Shown here piece by piece: positions 12,570 through 23,939 of a DNA stretch of 64,000 bases. A program made the position numbers and the translations under genes. The stretch comes from Warburgia ugandensis (lineage: Eukaryota > Streptophyta > Magnoliopsida > Canellales > Canellaceae), in NCBI GenBank assembly GCA_035236585.1, contig CP141134.1, positions 21,506,414 to 21,570,413 on the forward strand, read 5' to 3'. The stretch's first letter is position 1. Each line of letters starts with the position of its first letter. The notes below the pieces were generated by a model, which was not told the origin of the DNA, did no database searches, and worked only from the letters and a program-made list of their open reading frames with translations.

Positions 12570-13048
12570 AATACTTGGAGTAACTACATGTGTAAAATAC
12601 ATAATAAAGTATTTTTTTCATTCACTTGTATGCATTCTTTTAATTTTCATTATTCTTTGGAATATATATTTTTTAAGCGGTGAATAAGTGGAGAGTGTGG
12701 AAGTAAATGAGTATGGATAAAGTGCATTTGGAACTTCTAAATGAAGTAAATATGATGGTTGGTTTCTAATATATTCATTGAATTATATAACTTTTATAGG
12801 ATGATGAATGAGGGTAACTTAAAGTGTGAAAGTAAATGCAAATGTGTATAGTTTTACAAATAAAGTGAATGTGGATGTTGTCGTGAATGCATATGAAGAT
12901 AGATGTGGATGGATGTATTGTACTCAAGTGGAAGTGAATGTATGTTTGTTTTTCATGTGTATAAAGATTGTAAGAAAATTGTATCAAGTGTTATATTAAA
13001 TTGTATACAGGTGGTAGTGATTGCAATGTGTAAAAACAAAAAAGGGGG
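12570..13048 (+). other. CACTA 3' non-coding spacer
   Basis: AT-rich sequence after the second gene, matching in inverted order the block at about 44.65-45.55 kb of the second CACTA copy (shared words such as AATACATAATAAAGTATTTTT and ATACAGGTGGTAGT). No coding potential seen. Confidence 0.6.
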
Positions 13049-13293
13049 ACTTTTGAAGATGTTTAGATCTAAACGACTTAAAAAATATGGAACTTTTGAA
13101 GTTACTTAGGTCTAAACAACTTCCAAAGTCTAGCACTTTTGAAGTTGTTTAGTTATCCACAAACGACTTCAAAAGTTCTAGGCTTTTAAAGTTGTTTATG
13201 TAAACGACTTCTAAATTCATGAACTTTTGAAGTAAGCTAGATAGAAGTCGTTTTTGAAATGACTTATGTTAGCATTTTTTACTAACTTTAAAA
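13049..13293 (+). repeat. CACTA subterminal repeat array (right end, copy A)
   Basis: Repeated words of the form ACTTTTGAAGTCGTTT and its reverse complement AAACGACTTCAAAAGT alternate and form short hairpins. In CACTA elements, subterminal repeats are binding sites for the element's DNA-binding protein and are needed for transposition (known for En/Spm and TNPA). The array abuts the element terminus, the expected place. Confidence 0.8.
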
Positions 13294-13311
13294 GCCTCAT
13301 GTGTCGTAGTG
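13294..13311 (+). repeat. CACTA terminal inverted repeat (right end)
   Basis: The element ends GCCTCATGTGTCGTAGTG, whose reverse complement starts CACTACGACACATGAGGC, the CACTA hallmark. The second copy of the family has a decayed version at 44170 (CCTTAGTACACATAGGGC). The other terminus of this element is outside the window. Confidence 0.82.
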
Positions 13312-13940
13312 GTTGAAGAATGATAACATAGTGCCCCATACTTTCGCTTGATAGGCCCAACCACTAGATGATTAGAGTAGTATATCTGAGTCTCTAGCTC
13401 AAGAGTAGATTAGATGATATAACATCTAAAAACTCCGGTTCTTAGTATTTATTGTGGACTGTTCATTAAATAATGTTTTCTAACTGTCGATGTGTTATGA
13501 TTAAAAGAATATATATTTTTCCAGATTTTAGACTCATATCATCTTTACTACTTTTTTAGAAGTATTTTATTCAAAGCTGGAGAAATTAGATGGATGAGTC
13601 TGATCAACCAAAGGCTTCTCCTATCCTCACTATTGTATCATTCCTCTAGTGATTCAGCAGATCATATATCAAATAAAACGAGGCCTAATAAATAGTTTGT
13701 TTTTATAGCATCGATTATCATGCCATTAGACCTACCGTAGTACAGGTTAGATCTCTCCAAAACGTGGACCAGCATCCACCAGACTGGATGGTCCAGTCTC
13801 GGACCATACATCTTATGTGCACATCCAAATTTCCAAACAACCGCTACGACAAACAAAGCTCCTGGTAATAAGAAAGAGCACATAAAAATCTAAGCTGAGG
13901 TGGCTCCTTTCTTCTTCAGCAGCAATCAAACAAAGACAAC
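13312..13940. other. Intergenic, upstream of LIR1
   Basis: About 630 bases between the CACTA terminus and the proximal LIR1 promoter. An ACGT-core word (AAACGTGGACC near 13760) could be a bZIP/bHLH site. No ORF or repeat recognised. The CACTA element ends about 760 bases from the LIR1 start codon. Confidence 0.4.
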
Positions 13941-14014
13941 CTTATCTATTCACAAAGATATTTCCATCCTAGGATTGCACCCTTATCCGGTTCACTCTAT
14001 CCGCTCATAAATAA
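13941..14014 (+). promoter_or_regulatory. LIR1 proximal promoter
   Basis: Two inverted I-box cores (CTTATC at 13941-13946, CCTTATCC at 13981-13988; GATAAG on the other strand), a motif common in light-regulated plant promoters, precede a TATA-like TCATAAATAA at 14005-14014. This would give a leader of about 30-40 bases before the ATG at 14072. The motifs are visible; light control is inferred from them and from the known behaviour of LIR1. Confidence 0.5.
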
Positions 14015-14071
14015 CAACTCAATTATCAAATCCTCTAAACAAGGAATTCAATAATTCACCAAAAAGAAAAA

Positions 14072-14657
14072 ATGCAGGCAGCTCTGTTCCTTGCTCCATC
14101 CTTACCATTGAAGCCCACCATAACTCGATTGCCGGGACGATCTCCAAGCCGAAAACCAGTTGCTTTTCCTCAAATCAGAGCAATGGCCGTCCCAGATACT
14201 TCTACAGTTGATTACAGCTCCCCAGCTTCGTATGTTACCTTCTGCACCATATCAACCAATTTTAATTCTCATTAGTTGGTGTTAAAAGATGATATAATTT
14301 GCAATTCCTATGCATGTTTCCAGTGTGTTTCCTGCGGAAGCCTGCGATACTGTTGGTGGAGAAACATGTGATGCAGAAATGTATCCTGAAGTGCGGCCCA
14401 AAATGGAGGCTGACAAGAGCAAAACTATTGTGCATTCGGAGGAGGTTGATAGAGAATATATTGAATATAACGACCCCAAGACGTAAGAACTTTGAACCCC
14501 TGATAATTCCGAATTTTTTGGTATCGCACAATGTTTATCTGTTGCCCATGCATCTCGCAGGGTGTTTCCTGGTGAGGCCTGTGATGATCTTGGAGGGGAA
14601 TTCTGTGAGCCTGGATATCAGGAGGGAGTTTACCAAGAGAAAGCCTTATCTAAATAA
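14072..14657 (+). CDS. LIR1: Light-regulated protein LIR1, chloroplastic (three exons)
   Basis: Exons 14072-14229, 14324-14482 and 14561-14657, joined by two GT-AG introns (93 and 78 bases), give 137 residues. The first ~45 residues are rich in Ser, Pro, Arg and Thr and look like a chloroplast transit peptide. The mature part has the two diagnostic Cys-containing repeats, 'VFPAEACDTVGGETC' at the start of exon 2 and 'VFPGEACDDLGGEFC' in exon 3, separated by an acidic linker with 'REYIEYNDPKT'. Each intron falls just before a repeat, which fits repeat duplication. In rice and Arabidopsis LIR1 binds leaf ferredoxin-NADP+ reductase and helps attach it to thylakoid TIC62/TROL; its mRNA is light- and clock-controlled. 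There is no internal stop, the splice sites are consensus and length is normal, so this gene is probably functional. CAATAAGA near 14768 is a possible polyadenylation signal. Confidence 0.95.
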
Positions 14658-16785
14658 ATCTGACTCTTTCTCCTTTCGAGTTAGATGTAGACGATCGGAC
14701 TGAACTCAACGTATGAAATGGGGGACTACTGATCATAGATTTCTCATGTTCGAAATATGTACAAAACTCAATAAGACTAGACGTCATGTTTGATTTCACT
14801 CAAAGTCTCTCCTTTCTTTCTTCTTCTGTTAATTATCTTGTCTGATTTGGTATGCAAGATCAGGAATGCTCAACAGTTCATTAATCAATGATGGACAATT
14901 ACAAGCCCTGTTTGTTTTCTTGATCCACTGCACTCAAGCTTGATGAGAAGTTGCATGAATAAGCAACAGAGGTTTAGAATAGTTTGGTGTAACAGTTTCT
15001 GGTCTCCAATTGGGAGACTTTCCATTCCTCAAGCTTGATAAGAAGAGCTGAATATGACCGAAGAACGAAGCTCCTGAAGACGGGATTTTATTTCGATAAC
15101 TTTTAAGCTTATAGAAGCTGCTTTTAACCTAATAATCTTTCAGCTTTTCATGGCCTTACTTTGGTAACAGACTTAACAAAGTTTTGCCAAACCAAATTAT
15201 GCTGTAACACCATTAACCATGTTTAAGCTAACCATATAAGCATGGTCTTGTTTCCTTGATCTATCTTTTGTTTATTCATGATATGATCAGTTTGGTGGCG
15301 ATTCGTCATCCTCCTGTTTCTCACCTTTGGGACTCAATTATACACCTTATGAGGCTTTCTTCTGTTTATTTTTTTCATGTTTAATCTTAGACCCCTTTCC
15401 TTCTTCATCTTGAACAATTTCTTCTAGTTCAGAATCTCGAATTTGGCTCTTTGGGCCTTCTTTGTTTCTATTCACAACTGAATACTGTTATACTTAATCT
15501 TCCTTCTATTCAAAAGTTCATTATTCTTGATGAGCTTTCCTCTACTCATTTTGCTGTTATCCTATGGAACCTTTTTCTTTTCTTATTTTGTTTTGTTGAT
15601 TTCAGTTTCTGAAACTAAAGTATTGATTTCGCAAACTTAATAAGTAATCCTTCCAATCTTCTTTTAGACTTTAGTCAACTGTTCTGTCTAACATCTTCAT
15701 AGTAATAATTTGACTCAGAATAGTAGTAGATGACCTCCCTCACGGTTGCAATTGTAGGCTGTATTTGGATCAAAACACGCTTAGCAGGAGAGATACTTAT
15801 TTAGATCAAAGCACTACTTATGCCGGATCACAGCCTATTAGTCTTCTTATAAGGTGGCTGTTTGCCTCTGAACCAAGTATCTGTGGACTTGGATCAACCA
15901 GTACGACCTTTTTCCACCAGCGGGTTCCATGCATAAGTCCAAACTTACACTCATTTTCTTGTTCTCTGAAACTTGGAGCCTGGTAGGTGCTCTGATTGCG
16001 AAAAGAAATATTGTTCATTTAACCTATTCCCATCTCTCGTTTCTCTTTACAATCCATATATTGCAGGCCAAATTCAGTACTATCAGGTGTAGTTGGTGGG
16101 CAGAGGGAATCCTCTTGTTGAGCAAGGAGTGCTATTATCAGGCCAAATATTTTACCTGGCTACCCTTTATTGGAATCCAGTATCCAAATTAAAGTCACCA
16201 AAATGATGGGCAAATCCTAAGGTTGAGAAGAATGACTCGAATCAAAAGGTTCCCAGAAATTACTTCGAAGGAGCAAACTGAAGATTAGTGTGAGATTATG
16301 CATGTATCACGCCAAATAAATCAGCATGCCCAAAGAACTTTGTGTTTGGAAACCTGAGCCTTATATCAATAAAGTGGAGGCCTTTGTGGATACATATGGT
16401 AATTAATGAAAGAGAAGAATATGGTAGGACGAATATTTGCTTTATTAATTCAAGATTGTAGTTTTTTTGCAGGAGATTTCGTTGTCCTAATAGCCTAAGA
16501 GAACTTAGGGAAACCTTGTGTAGTCTATGAATGTTTTGACAAAGCAAAGTCTTCCGAGGTACTTACATTCTGTTGATATATGAAATTCTCTCAAACAGAA
16601 TAATGAATAGGGAGTCCCAATCAGATATGTTGCTTGTCACTTGGTTCAAAATTCTTTAAATCAGAATCTTCTCCGCTCATTTGCCAAGAAAGATGCAGTG
16701 AGATGGTAATTGAGACTTTTATGTCAATATAGCTGTACTGCACTAATGAAATCTATTCTGACTACAATATAGGTTTTTGAACAGC
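14658..16785. other. Intergenic, downstream of LIR1
   Basis: LIR1 3' UTR and about 2 kb of AT-rich DNA, with a pyrimidine-rich stretch at about 15300-15560. Short ORFs (for example 15765-15986) show no recognisable domain. I see no gene here. Confidence 0.4.
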
Positions 16786-17004
16786 AATCTTATTACTGGG
16801 AATGGAAGGAGCCTTGGTGCAACGGTAAAAGTTGTGATCGTGTGACCTTGAGGTCACAGGTTCAAGGCGTGGAAACAGTCTCTTGCAAAATGCAAGGTAA
16901 GGCTGTGTACTTTAGGCCCATGTAATCTGACCCTTCCCTGGACCCCGCATAGGCGGGAGCTTTGTGCACCAGGGCTGCCCCCCAATCTTATTACTGGGAA
17001 TGGA
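16786..17004 (+). mobile_element. Au SINE, full length, with 21 bp target-site duplication
   Basis: The element (about 16807-16983) starts GGAGCCTTGGTGCAACGGTA and ends GTGCACCAGGGCTGCCCCCC, matching my recollection of the widespread plant Au SINE. An RNA polymerase III A box (TTGGTGCAACGG, 16814-16825) and B box (GGTTCAAGGC, 16859-16868) show the tRNA-derived head. It is bounded by perfect 21-base direct repeats at 16786-16806 and 16984-17004 (AATCTTATTACTGGG followed by AATGGA), the duplicated target. It ends in a C run rather than poly-A, and LINE enzymes would have moved it. The perfect duplication suggests a fairly recent insertion. Confidence 0.95.
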
Positions 17005-17951
17005 GAATTATATGAGTTGCGTGGGGGCTATTGCATTAGCACCTGAGTACTTTTTGGTGGTTTGGCAAAAAGAGCAGTTAATTGAAGATTGAAGAGGATC
17101 TGATAGTTGGGAACCTTCCAATTACAATATCCTTGATTGAAGGATAATGATTTCAGGGGAATATTACTTAGGGGACGGGCTTCCTGATCCAATAAGAAGG
17201 TACGAGCTATGAGTCGAGTTAGGAAGAACTAAGTAGGAACTTGTCTTGGGTGGTGAGTGTTCATCCCAATATTGGGTTCAATTTTTAAAGGATGGACAAC
17301 GAAAGAGGCCTTGGTTCTTAGTGAGGGGAGAATTAGAGAATAACCGAACAAGAAAACATATGAAGATGTACCAATATTAGAAGAAATGATTCGAACGAAA
17401 GATCCAGACTCAGTAGTTGTATGTTTCTATTAGCTTGTTAGAATGGTGAATAGATCAAAATTGGTTTGGTATCTCAAGTAAAATTCCAAAATAAAAAAAA
17501 TGTTTTCCTTTATAGGTGGCATGTGCATCTTGATTAAAGATGTCAGTACCTGTGACACTGTATGCTGTTTGTGGTTCCTTGGTCTTTGTGGGAAGAAAAT
17601 AGCTAACGAATATATGATATAAAATTTCAGCTTTAATGGAGATTATGTGAGGGTCAAAATTCGGTCTATTTTCAGTTTTTGGCATGATTCTGTAAATAAA
17701 CTTGGGAGTTTCAACTAAGGATTTGTAAAGTAAATGGTCAATGGTGGAAAGTTGTTAATCACGGGATGGAAAAAAGGACTTCGTCGATTCTTCCAAGCTG
17801 CAATGCTCAGAAATGATCATGAGGAGTGCCTTTTGGGTTTTCTTTAGTCCACTTACAATTGCAGACTATAATGAAGTGAATAACTAGAGAATTTCTGGAG
17901 GACCTTCATATCTTTGATCAAATATATTCAATGTTACCTTTCGGTTTGCAG
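17005..17951. other. Intergenic
   Basis: No convincing gene. A 76-codon minus-strand ORF at 17455-17685 has no recognisable motif. Confidence 0.35.
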
Positions 17952-18080
17952 GGGAAACGAAAGATAGCTGCTGGCATTCGTGGAGACTACTGGTCTCGGA
18001 TATCTGAAAGATCACAGGGGTTCCTTCGTTCATTCCTTATCGAAGCCAATGATCTTGCAGATAGGTTGGCAAAAGAATGA
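17952..18080 (+). pseudogene. Possible RNase H-like (RVT_3) C-terminal fragment
   Basis: After TTTGCAG, a 42-residue open stretch ends in 'FLIEANDLADRLAKE' and a stop at 18078-18080. The pattern of an acidic residue, 'AN', then 'LADRLAK' resembles the C-terminal end of the RNase H-like RVT_3 domain in plant LINE-derived proteins ('REAN..AD.LAK'). No upstream catalytic block was found, so this is at best a small fragment or one exon. The match is short and could be chance. Confidence 0.3.
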
Positions 18081-19176
18081 ATCCAGCCTACATGGTGTTT
18101 AATCTGTTTCTGCTTCTCCGTATCAAAGTTGGTAATCTATATAACAAAAAAAGGCAAAGGATATTTCCTATAATTGTACTTTTCAGTAACTCCCATTCAA
18201 TTTGAAGCTGTTTACCAGAGGTGGGAAAAAGAACTAGCACTGGACCCCAGCCAAAGTCCAGTAAATTCATAGTAAGAACAAGAGAGAGAAATTATATCAA
18301 GAAGTTTCTCTGGCTAACAGTTCCCTAGGTCTATCACAGCTTGCAAGGGTGCTCCACAGAACCAAAGATCTGGTCCTAGGAGCCTAGGACTGGCAAAGAT
18401 GCAGTGGACTCCCATGCTGATGGGTGATTTTCCTAGAGAATCAATTTATATGGAGCCGTCTTTGGGCCATGTAATTTGTTCCATTTTCTCAATAGAACTT
18501 CTACCATGGCAAAAGAAATATATCAAGAGAAGCATGCTGAGGTCCTCTCGTTTCAGTATCAGTTCCCTAATCACAAGCAAGAAACTTCGATCTTCTATAT
18601 GTTTTTATTGAATGATTACTTCTTTAAAAAGCACTCGAGGTGTTAGCCAAAGGCATAGTGCAGCCTAAAATGTAGGAGACTGGGGCATACTAAGCATTTA
18701 CTCCAGTCCTCTTCCATTCAGGGATACAAGCCTTACAGCCATATACATCTGACTGTGAGACATGTGAAGGATGCAGAAACCTGGTACGTGCAGCATCTTA
18801 AGTGTGGAACATCTTTTTTATTTTTCCCTTATGATTGCAACATCTTGCCACTTTTTCACCGAAACACTACAACTACACATCAAATCAAACTCTCAAGCTG
18901 AATTGACTCATCATAATATTGTTACTCGGAGGGGAGGTTCTGGAATATGAGCACATCTCAAGAGAACTTGAGTGACTTCAATCGTATTATGGTTATTATA
19001 AGGAAGAAACAAGCAAAATATGCACAAGAAGCTGTTGGGCAACTAAAAGGGATAAACATATAGGTGTTAGAAAGAGTAGTTATTCAATCTTCTATTTCTA
19101 TTCTTAATTGGATTATTGTACTTGAAAAATGAAAGCTTAATTGGATATATGGCTTTTATGAATTATTTATATGAAT
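18081..19176. other. Intergenic
   Basis: AT-rich; a 70-codon plus ORF (18399-18611) shows no recognisable motif. Nothing else seen. Confidence 0.3.
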
Positions 19177-19740
19177 CACTGAGAAAACTAGGAGCTCCCA
19201 CCTCATCTCACACCTTCGCTTTTTAAAGCTATGAAAGAAGGCAGCAGCAGAAAACAATTCTAGGCAGATTCTAAATGAGTAGAATAAGAAATTGCTGGAA
19301 TAACACGAATTTGCATGGATACAATATATTATGACCAAAAAATCTCTTGCAGAATGTTTAAACCACTCAATACCACAATGATGGCAAAATTTAAAGTAAA
19401 CTGGAGGTAGGTTTAAACCAGTCTACCACAATGATGTTATTTAAGAAGGATTACTTCGTTCCAAGTTAACCAAATAACATCTAATCGCCTCAATTCTATC
19501 CGTGAAAAAATGTGAAATGCCTACTCATGGCAGGATGACAGTCATAAAGAAAGCACTCGTCTGAGAAAACTAGAAGCTCCCACCTCATCTCACTCCTTCG
19601 CTTTTTAAAGCCATGAAAGAAGGCAGCAGCAGAAAACAATTCTAGAAAGATTCTAAATAAGGAGTAGAATAAGAAATTGCTGGAATAACACGAGTCATAA
19701 CAAATGCCTACTCATGGTAGGATGACAGTCATAACAAAAG
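19177..19740 (+). repeat. Imperfect direct repeats, ~135 bp and ~40 bp units
   Basis: A block starting CTGAGAAAACTAGGAGCTCC at 19177 recurs at 19561 (CTGAGAAAACTAGAAGCTCC) for about 135 bases, including GAAGGCAGCAGCAGAAAAC. A shorter piece (AATGCCTACTCATGG then AGGATGACAGTCATAA) occurs at about 19513 and 19703. The offsets differ (384 and 190), so this is a stepwise or rearranged local duplication. No function recognised. Confidence 0.75.
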
Positions 19741-20207
19741 TGCTCATGTCTGATGGCTTTATTAAGACTGACCCAATACAACAACTTAGGAGATGTTGTT
19801 TCATCACTTAGAGTTACTTGTAGTCTTTATGCATGCTAAAGAGTTTCTATGATTTCATACGAATAAGTTTACTTATGTGTGCTAAGCTACCAATAGATAG
19901 CACTGATGTTGTCAGCATTACCATTTTAGGTTGCAGTAAATGAACACACCACTTGTAACTATTTTGTTGCCGCAAGTACTGGCTAATTCAAGGAAGCCAA
20001 TAATAATGTTGCAGATTCCTTTGTTTCTGGATTGCAGAGTAGCAAAAGCTAGTCCGTGGAGACAGCCAGTCTCAATGAAGCCTCTTGCTCTTTCAATAAC
20101 AGAACAGAAGTGAGAATGATTTTGAATGCTAAAAACCGAAAACACCGAATAATTTGTGCTTTTTGAGTTTCCTTCTAAATGCAACATATTTACTTTCAAG
20201 AGGTATT
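19741..20207. other. Intergenic, left flank of the Reina element
   Basis: A 93-codon minus ORF (19918-20199) matches no family I recognise. Before the Reina insertion this DNA lay downstream of the PPR pseudogene that now starts at 34679. Confidence 0.35.
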
Positions 20208-20899
20208 TGACACCGGATTATAGATTAGGATAAAACTAACTCGGCACTCTAAGGCTACAGGAGAACCAACACCTTTAAGATACAAGGTCAGATGTCTCAC
20301 CACTCTAGGGTATTTCCCAAGAGATATAAAGAACAAAAGAAATAGAGAACTCTCAAGTTTCTTAGGTACTAAAAAACTACTTTACTAGTGCCAAAGGAGT
20401 GTTTAAATAGCTTGAGAACATCCCTCCCATCATAGGCAAATGTTTTTTTCAATGGTCAATTTGACTTATCAAGACTAAAAGCAGTTACTAAAACTTAAGT
20501 AACATCCTAAACAATAGTTTCCTAAACTAGAGTAATTTCCTAAATAACTTGACTATAACTTCCTTCACAAGCAATTTCGCATGCATACTATTTTAATACA
20601 AGTAGTTTCCTAATGAGACAATTTCCTATATGATATTTGACTATTAATGAGGCCTTGACTAGTCTACACATTTTTTACTAAAGGAAACTTCAAGAGCGCA
20701 TTTTTTACTAAGGGAAACTTCAAGAAACCTATGTAGTTTGGACCATAAGATGTCCACTTCAGGATGATATGAACCATCTAAAACTTGATGATCTAAGAAG
20801 TCCATTTTATGTTGATCAGAACCATCCAAAACATGATGATTGATTTTGTTCTTCCTTGATCCATAATTAGTTATCTAAAAAAGAGACACTCTTGTGTCA
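20208..20899 (-). repeat. 3' LTR of the Reina element
   Basis: Colinear with 33502-34596 (shared words GAGTATTTCCC-like, AAATTTGACTTATCAAGACT, TCTACACA, AAAGAGACACTC). It ends TGTGTCA at 20899. It lacks the RTE insertion present in the other LTR, so it records that empty site (CCTATATGATATTTGACTAT). Confidence 0.85.
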
Positions 20900-20969
20900 T
20901 TCTCGTTAGGTTGGGAAGAACTCATCTATGAGTTATGTTCATTATCCTCTCCATTGTACAAAGAAAGAT

Positions 20970-21866
20970 CAACTATACTGAAAGTATTTGAAATTCCAAA
21001 CTCTTCAAGTGGCTCAACCTTGTAGGCATTCTCACTAATTCTTTTCGTGATTTTGAAAGGACCCACCACTCTTGACTTAAGCTTAGAATATTGTTCTTGA
21101 GGAAATCATTCCTTTTAAGGTACACTTGGACTAAATCACCTTCTTGAAATTCAATAGCTTTTTTGTGCTTGTTGGCTTGAGCCTTATACTTCTCATTTTC
21201 CTTATCAATTTTTGGCTTGTATTTCCTTGTGCAACTTTTTGATCTACTTTGTATGCTCTTTAGAATCTCCACTGAAATCATTGGCTAATGGAAGGAGTAC
21301 TAAATCCATCAAGCCCATAGGATTATTTTCATATATAACTTTAGAAGGACTATAACATGTAGTTTGACTATAATAATTGTTGAAAGCAAATTTAGCTTAA
21401 GCTAACAACAAATTCCATTGGCAAATGTTCTTTCCCTTAAAGCTTCATAACAAATTTCCAGAACTCATGTTAACAACTCAGTCTCACTATTGGTTTGTGA
21501 ATGATAAGAAGAACTGAATTGCAATTAAGTTCCAACCTTTTTCCATGAAGTACATCGAAAATAACTCATAAATTTGATATTTTGATATGAAGTAATGGCC
21601 TTGGGAATGTCATGGAGTTTAACAACTTCTCTAAAGTACAAGCTAGTCACATGTGATGCATCAATGGTTTTAGTGCATGTTATGAAATGCGTCATCTTAG
21701 AGAAATGATCAACAACTACCATAGCTGAATCTTTATTTCTATGAGTTCTTAACAATCCAACAACAAAACCCATGCTCACCTCTTCTGAAGGAGAATTAGG
21801 AACAAATATTAGAGTATATAAATATGTGTTTTGAAGATGACTTTTGGTCAAATGACATTGTTGATT
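20970..21866 (-). pseudogene. Reina integrase core and C-terminus (fragment)
   Basis: Two broken pieces. Minus 21923-21525 contains 'SEEVSMGFVVGLLRT' and 'MVVVDHFSKMTHF', the start of the gypsy integrase catalytic core with its first aspartate in 'VVD'. Minus 21281-20973 contains 'EFQEGDLVQVYL', the GPF/Y-like C-terminal region of chromoviral integrases. About 240 bases between them are degraded and the chromodomain is not recognisable. The 5' half of the integrase is at 30256-30500, across the nested insertion. Confidence 0.75.
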
Positions 21867-21880
21867 GTGTTTACAGCAAG

Positions 21881-23939
<2,059 letters not shown>

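Noticed and set aside
13049-13293. CRISPR-like array of short repeats (also 44.2 and 60.3 kb)
   Set aside because: Eukaryotic context, alternating orientation and variable spacing next to a CACTA terminus; these are transposon subterminal repeats.
14262-14703. Minus-strand and alternative-frame ORFs over LIR1 (for example 14299-14703 plus)
   Set aside because: They run through introns of LIR1 and do not match the conserved repeats.
15765-16192. Overlapping 73- and 87-codon ORFs downstream of LIR1
   Set aside because: No recognisable domain, no splice or promoter context, and about as long as chance ORFs here.
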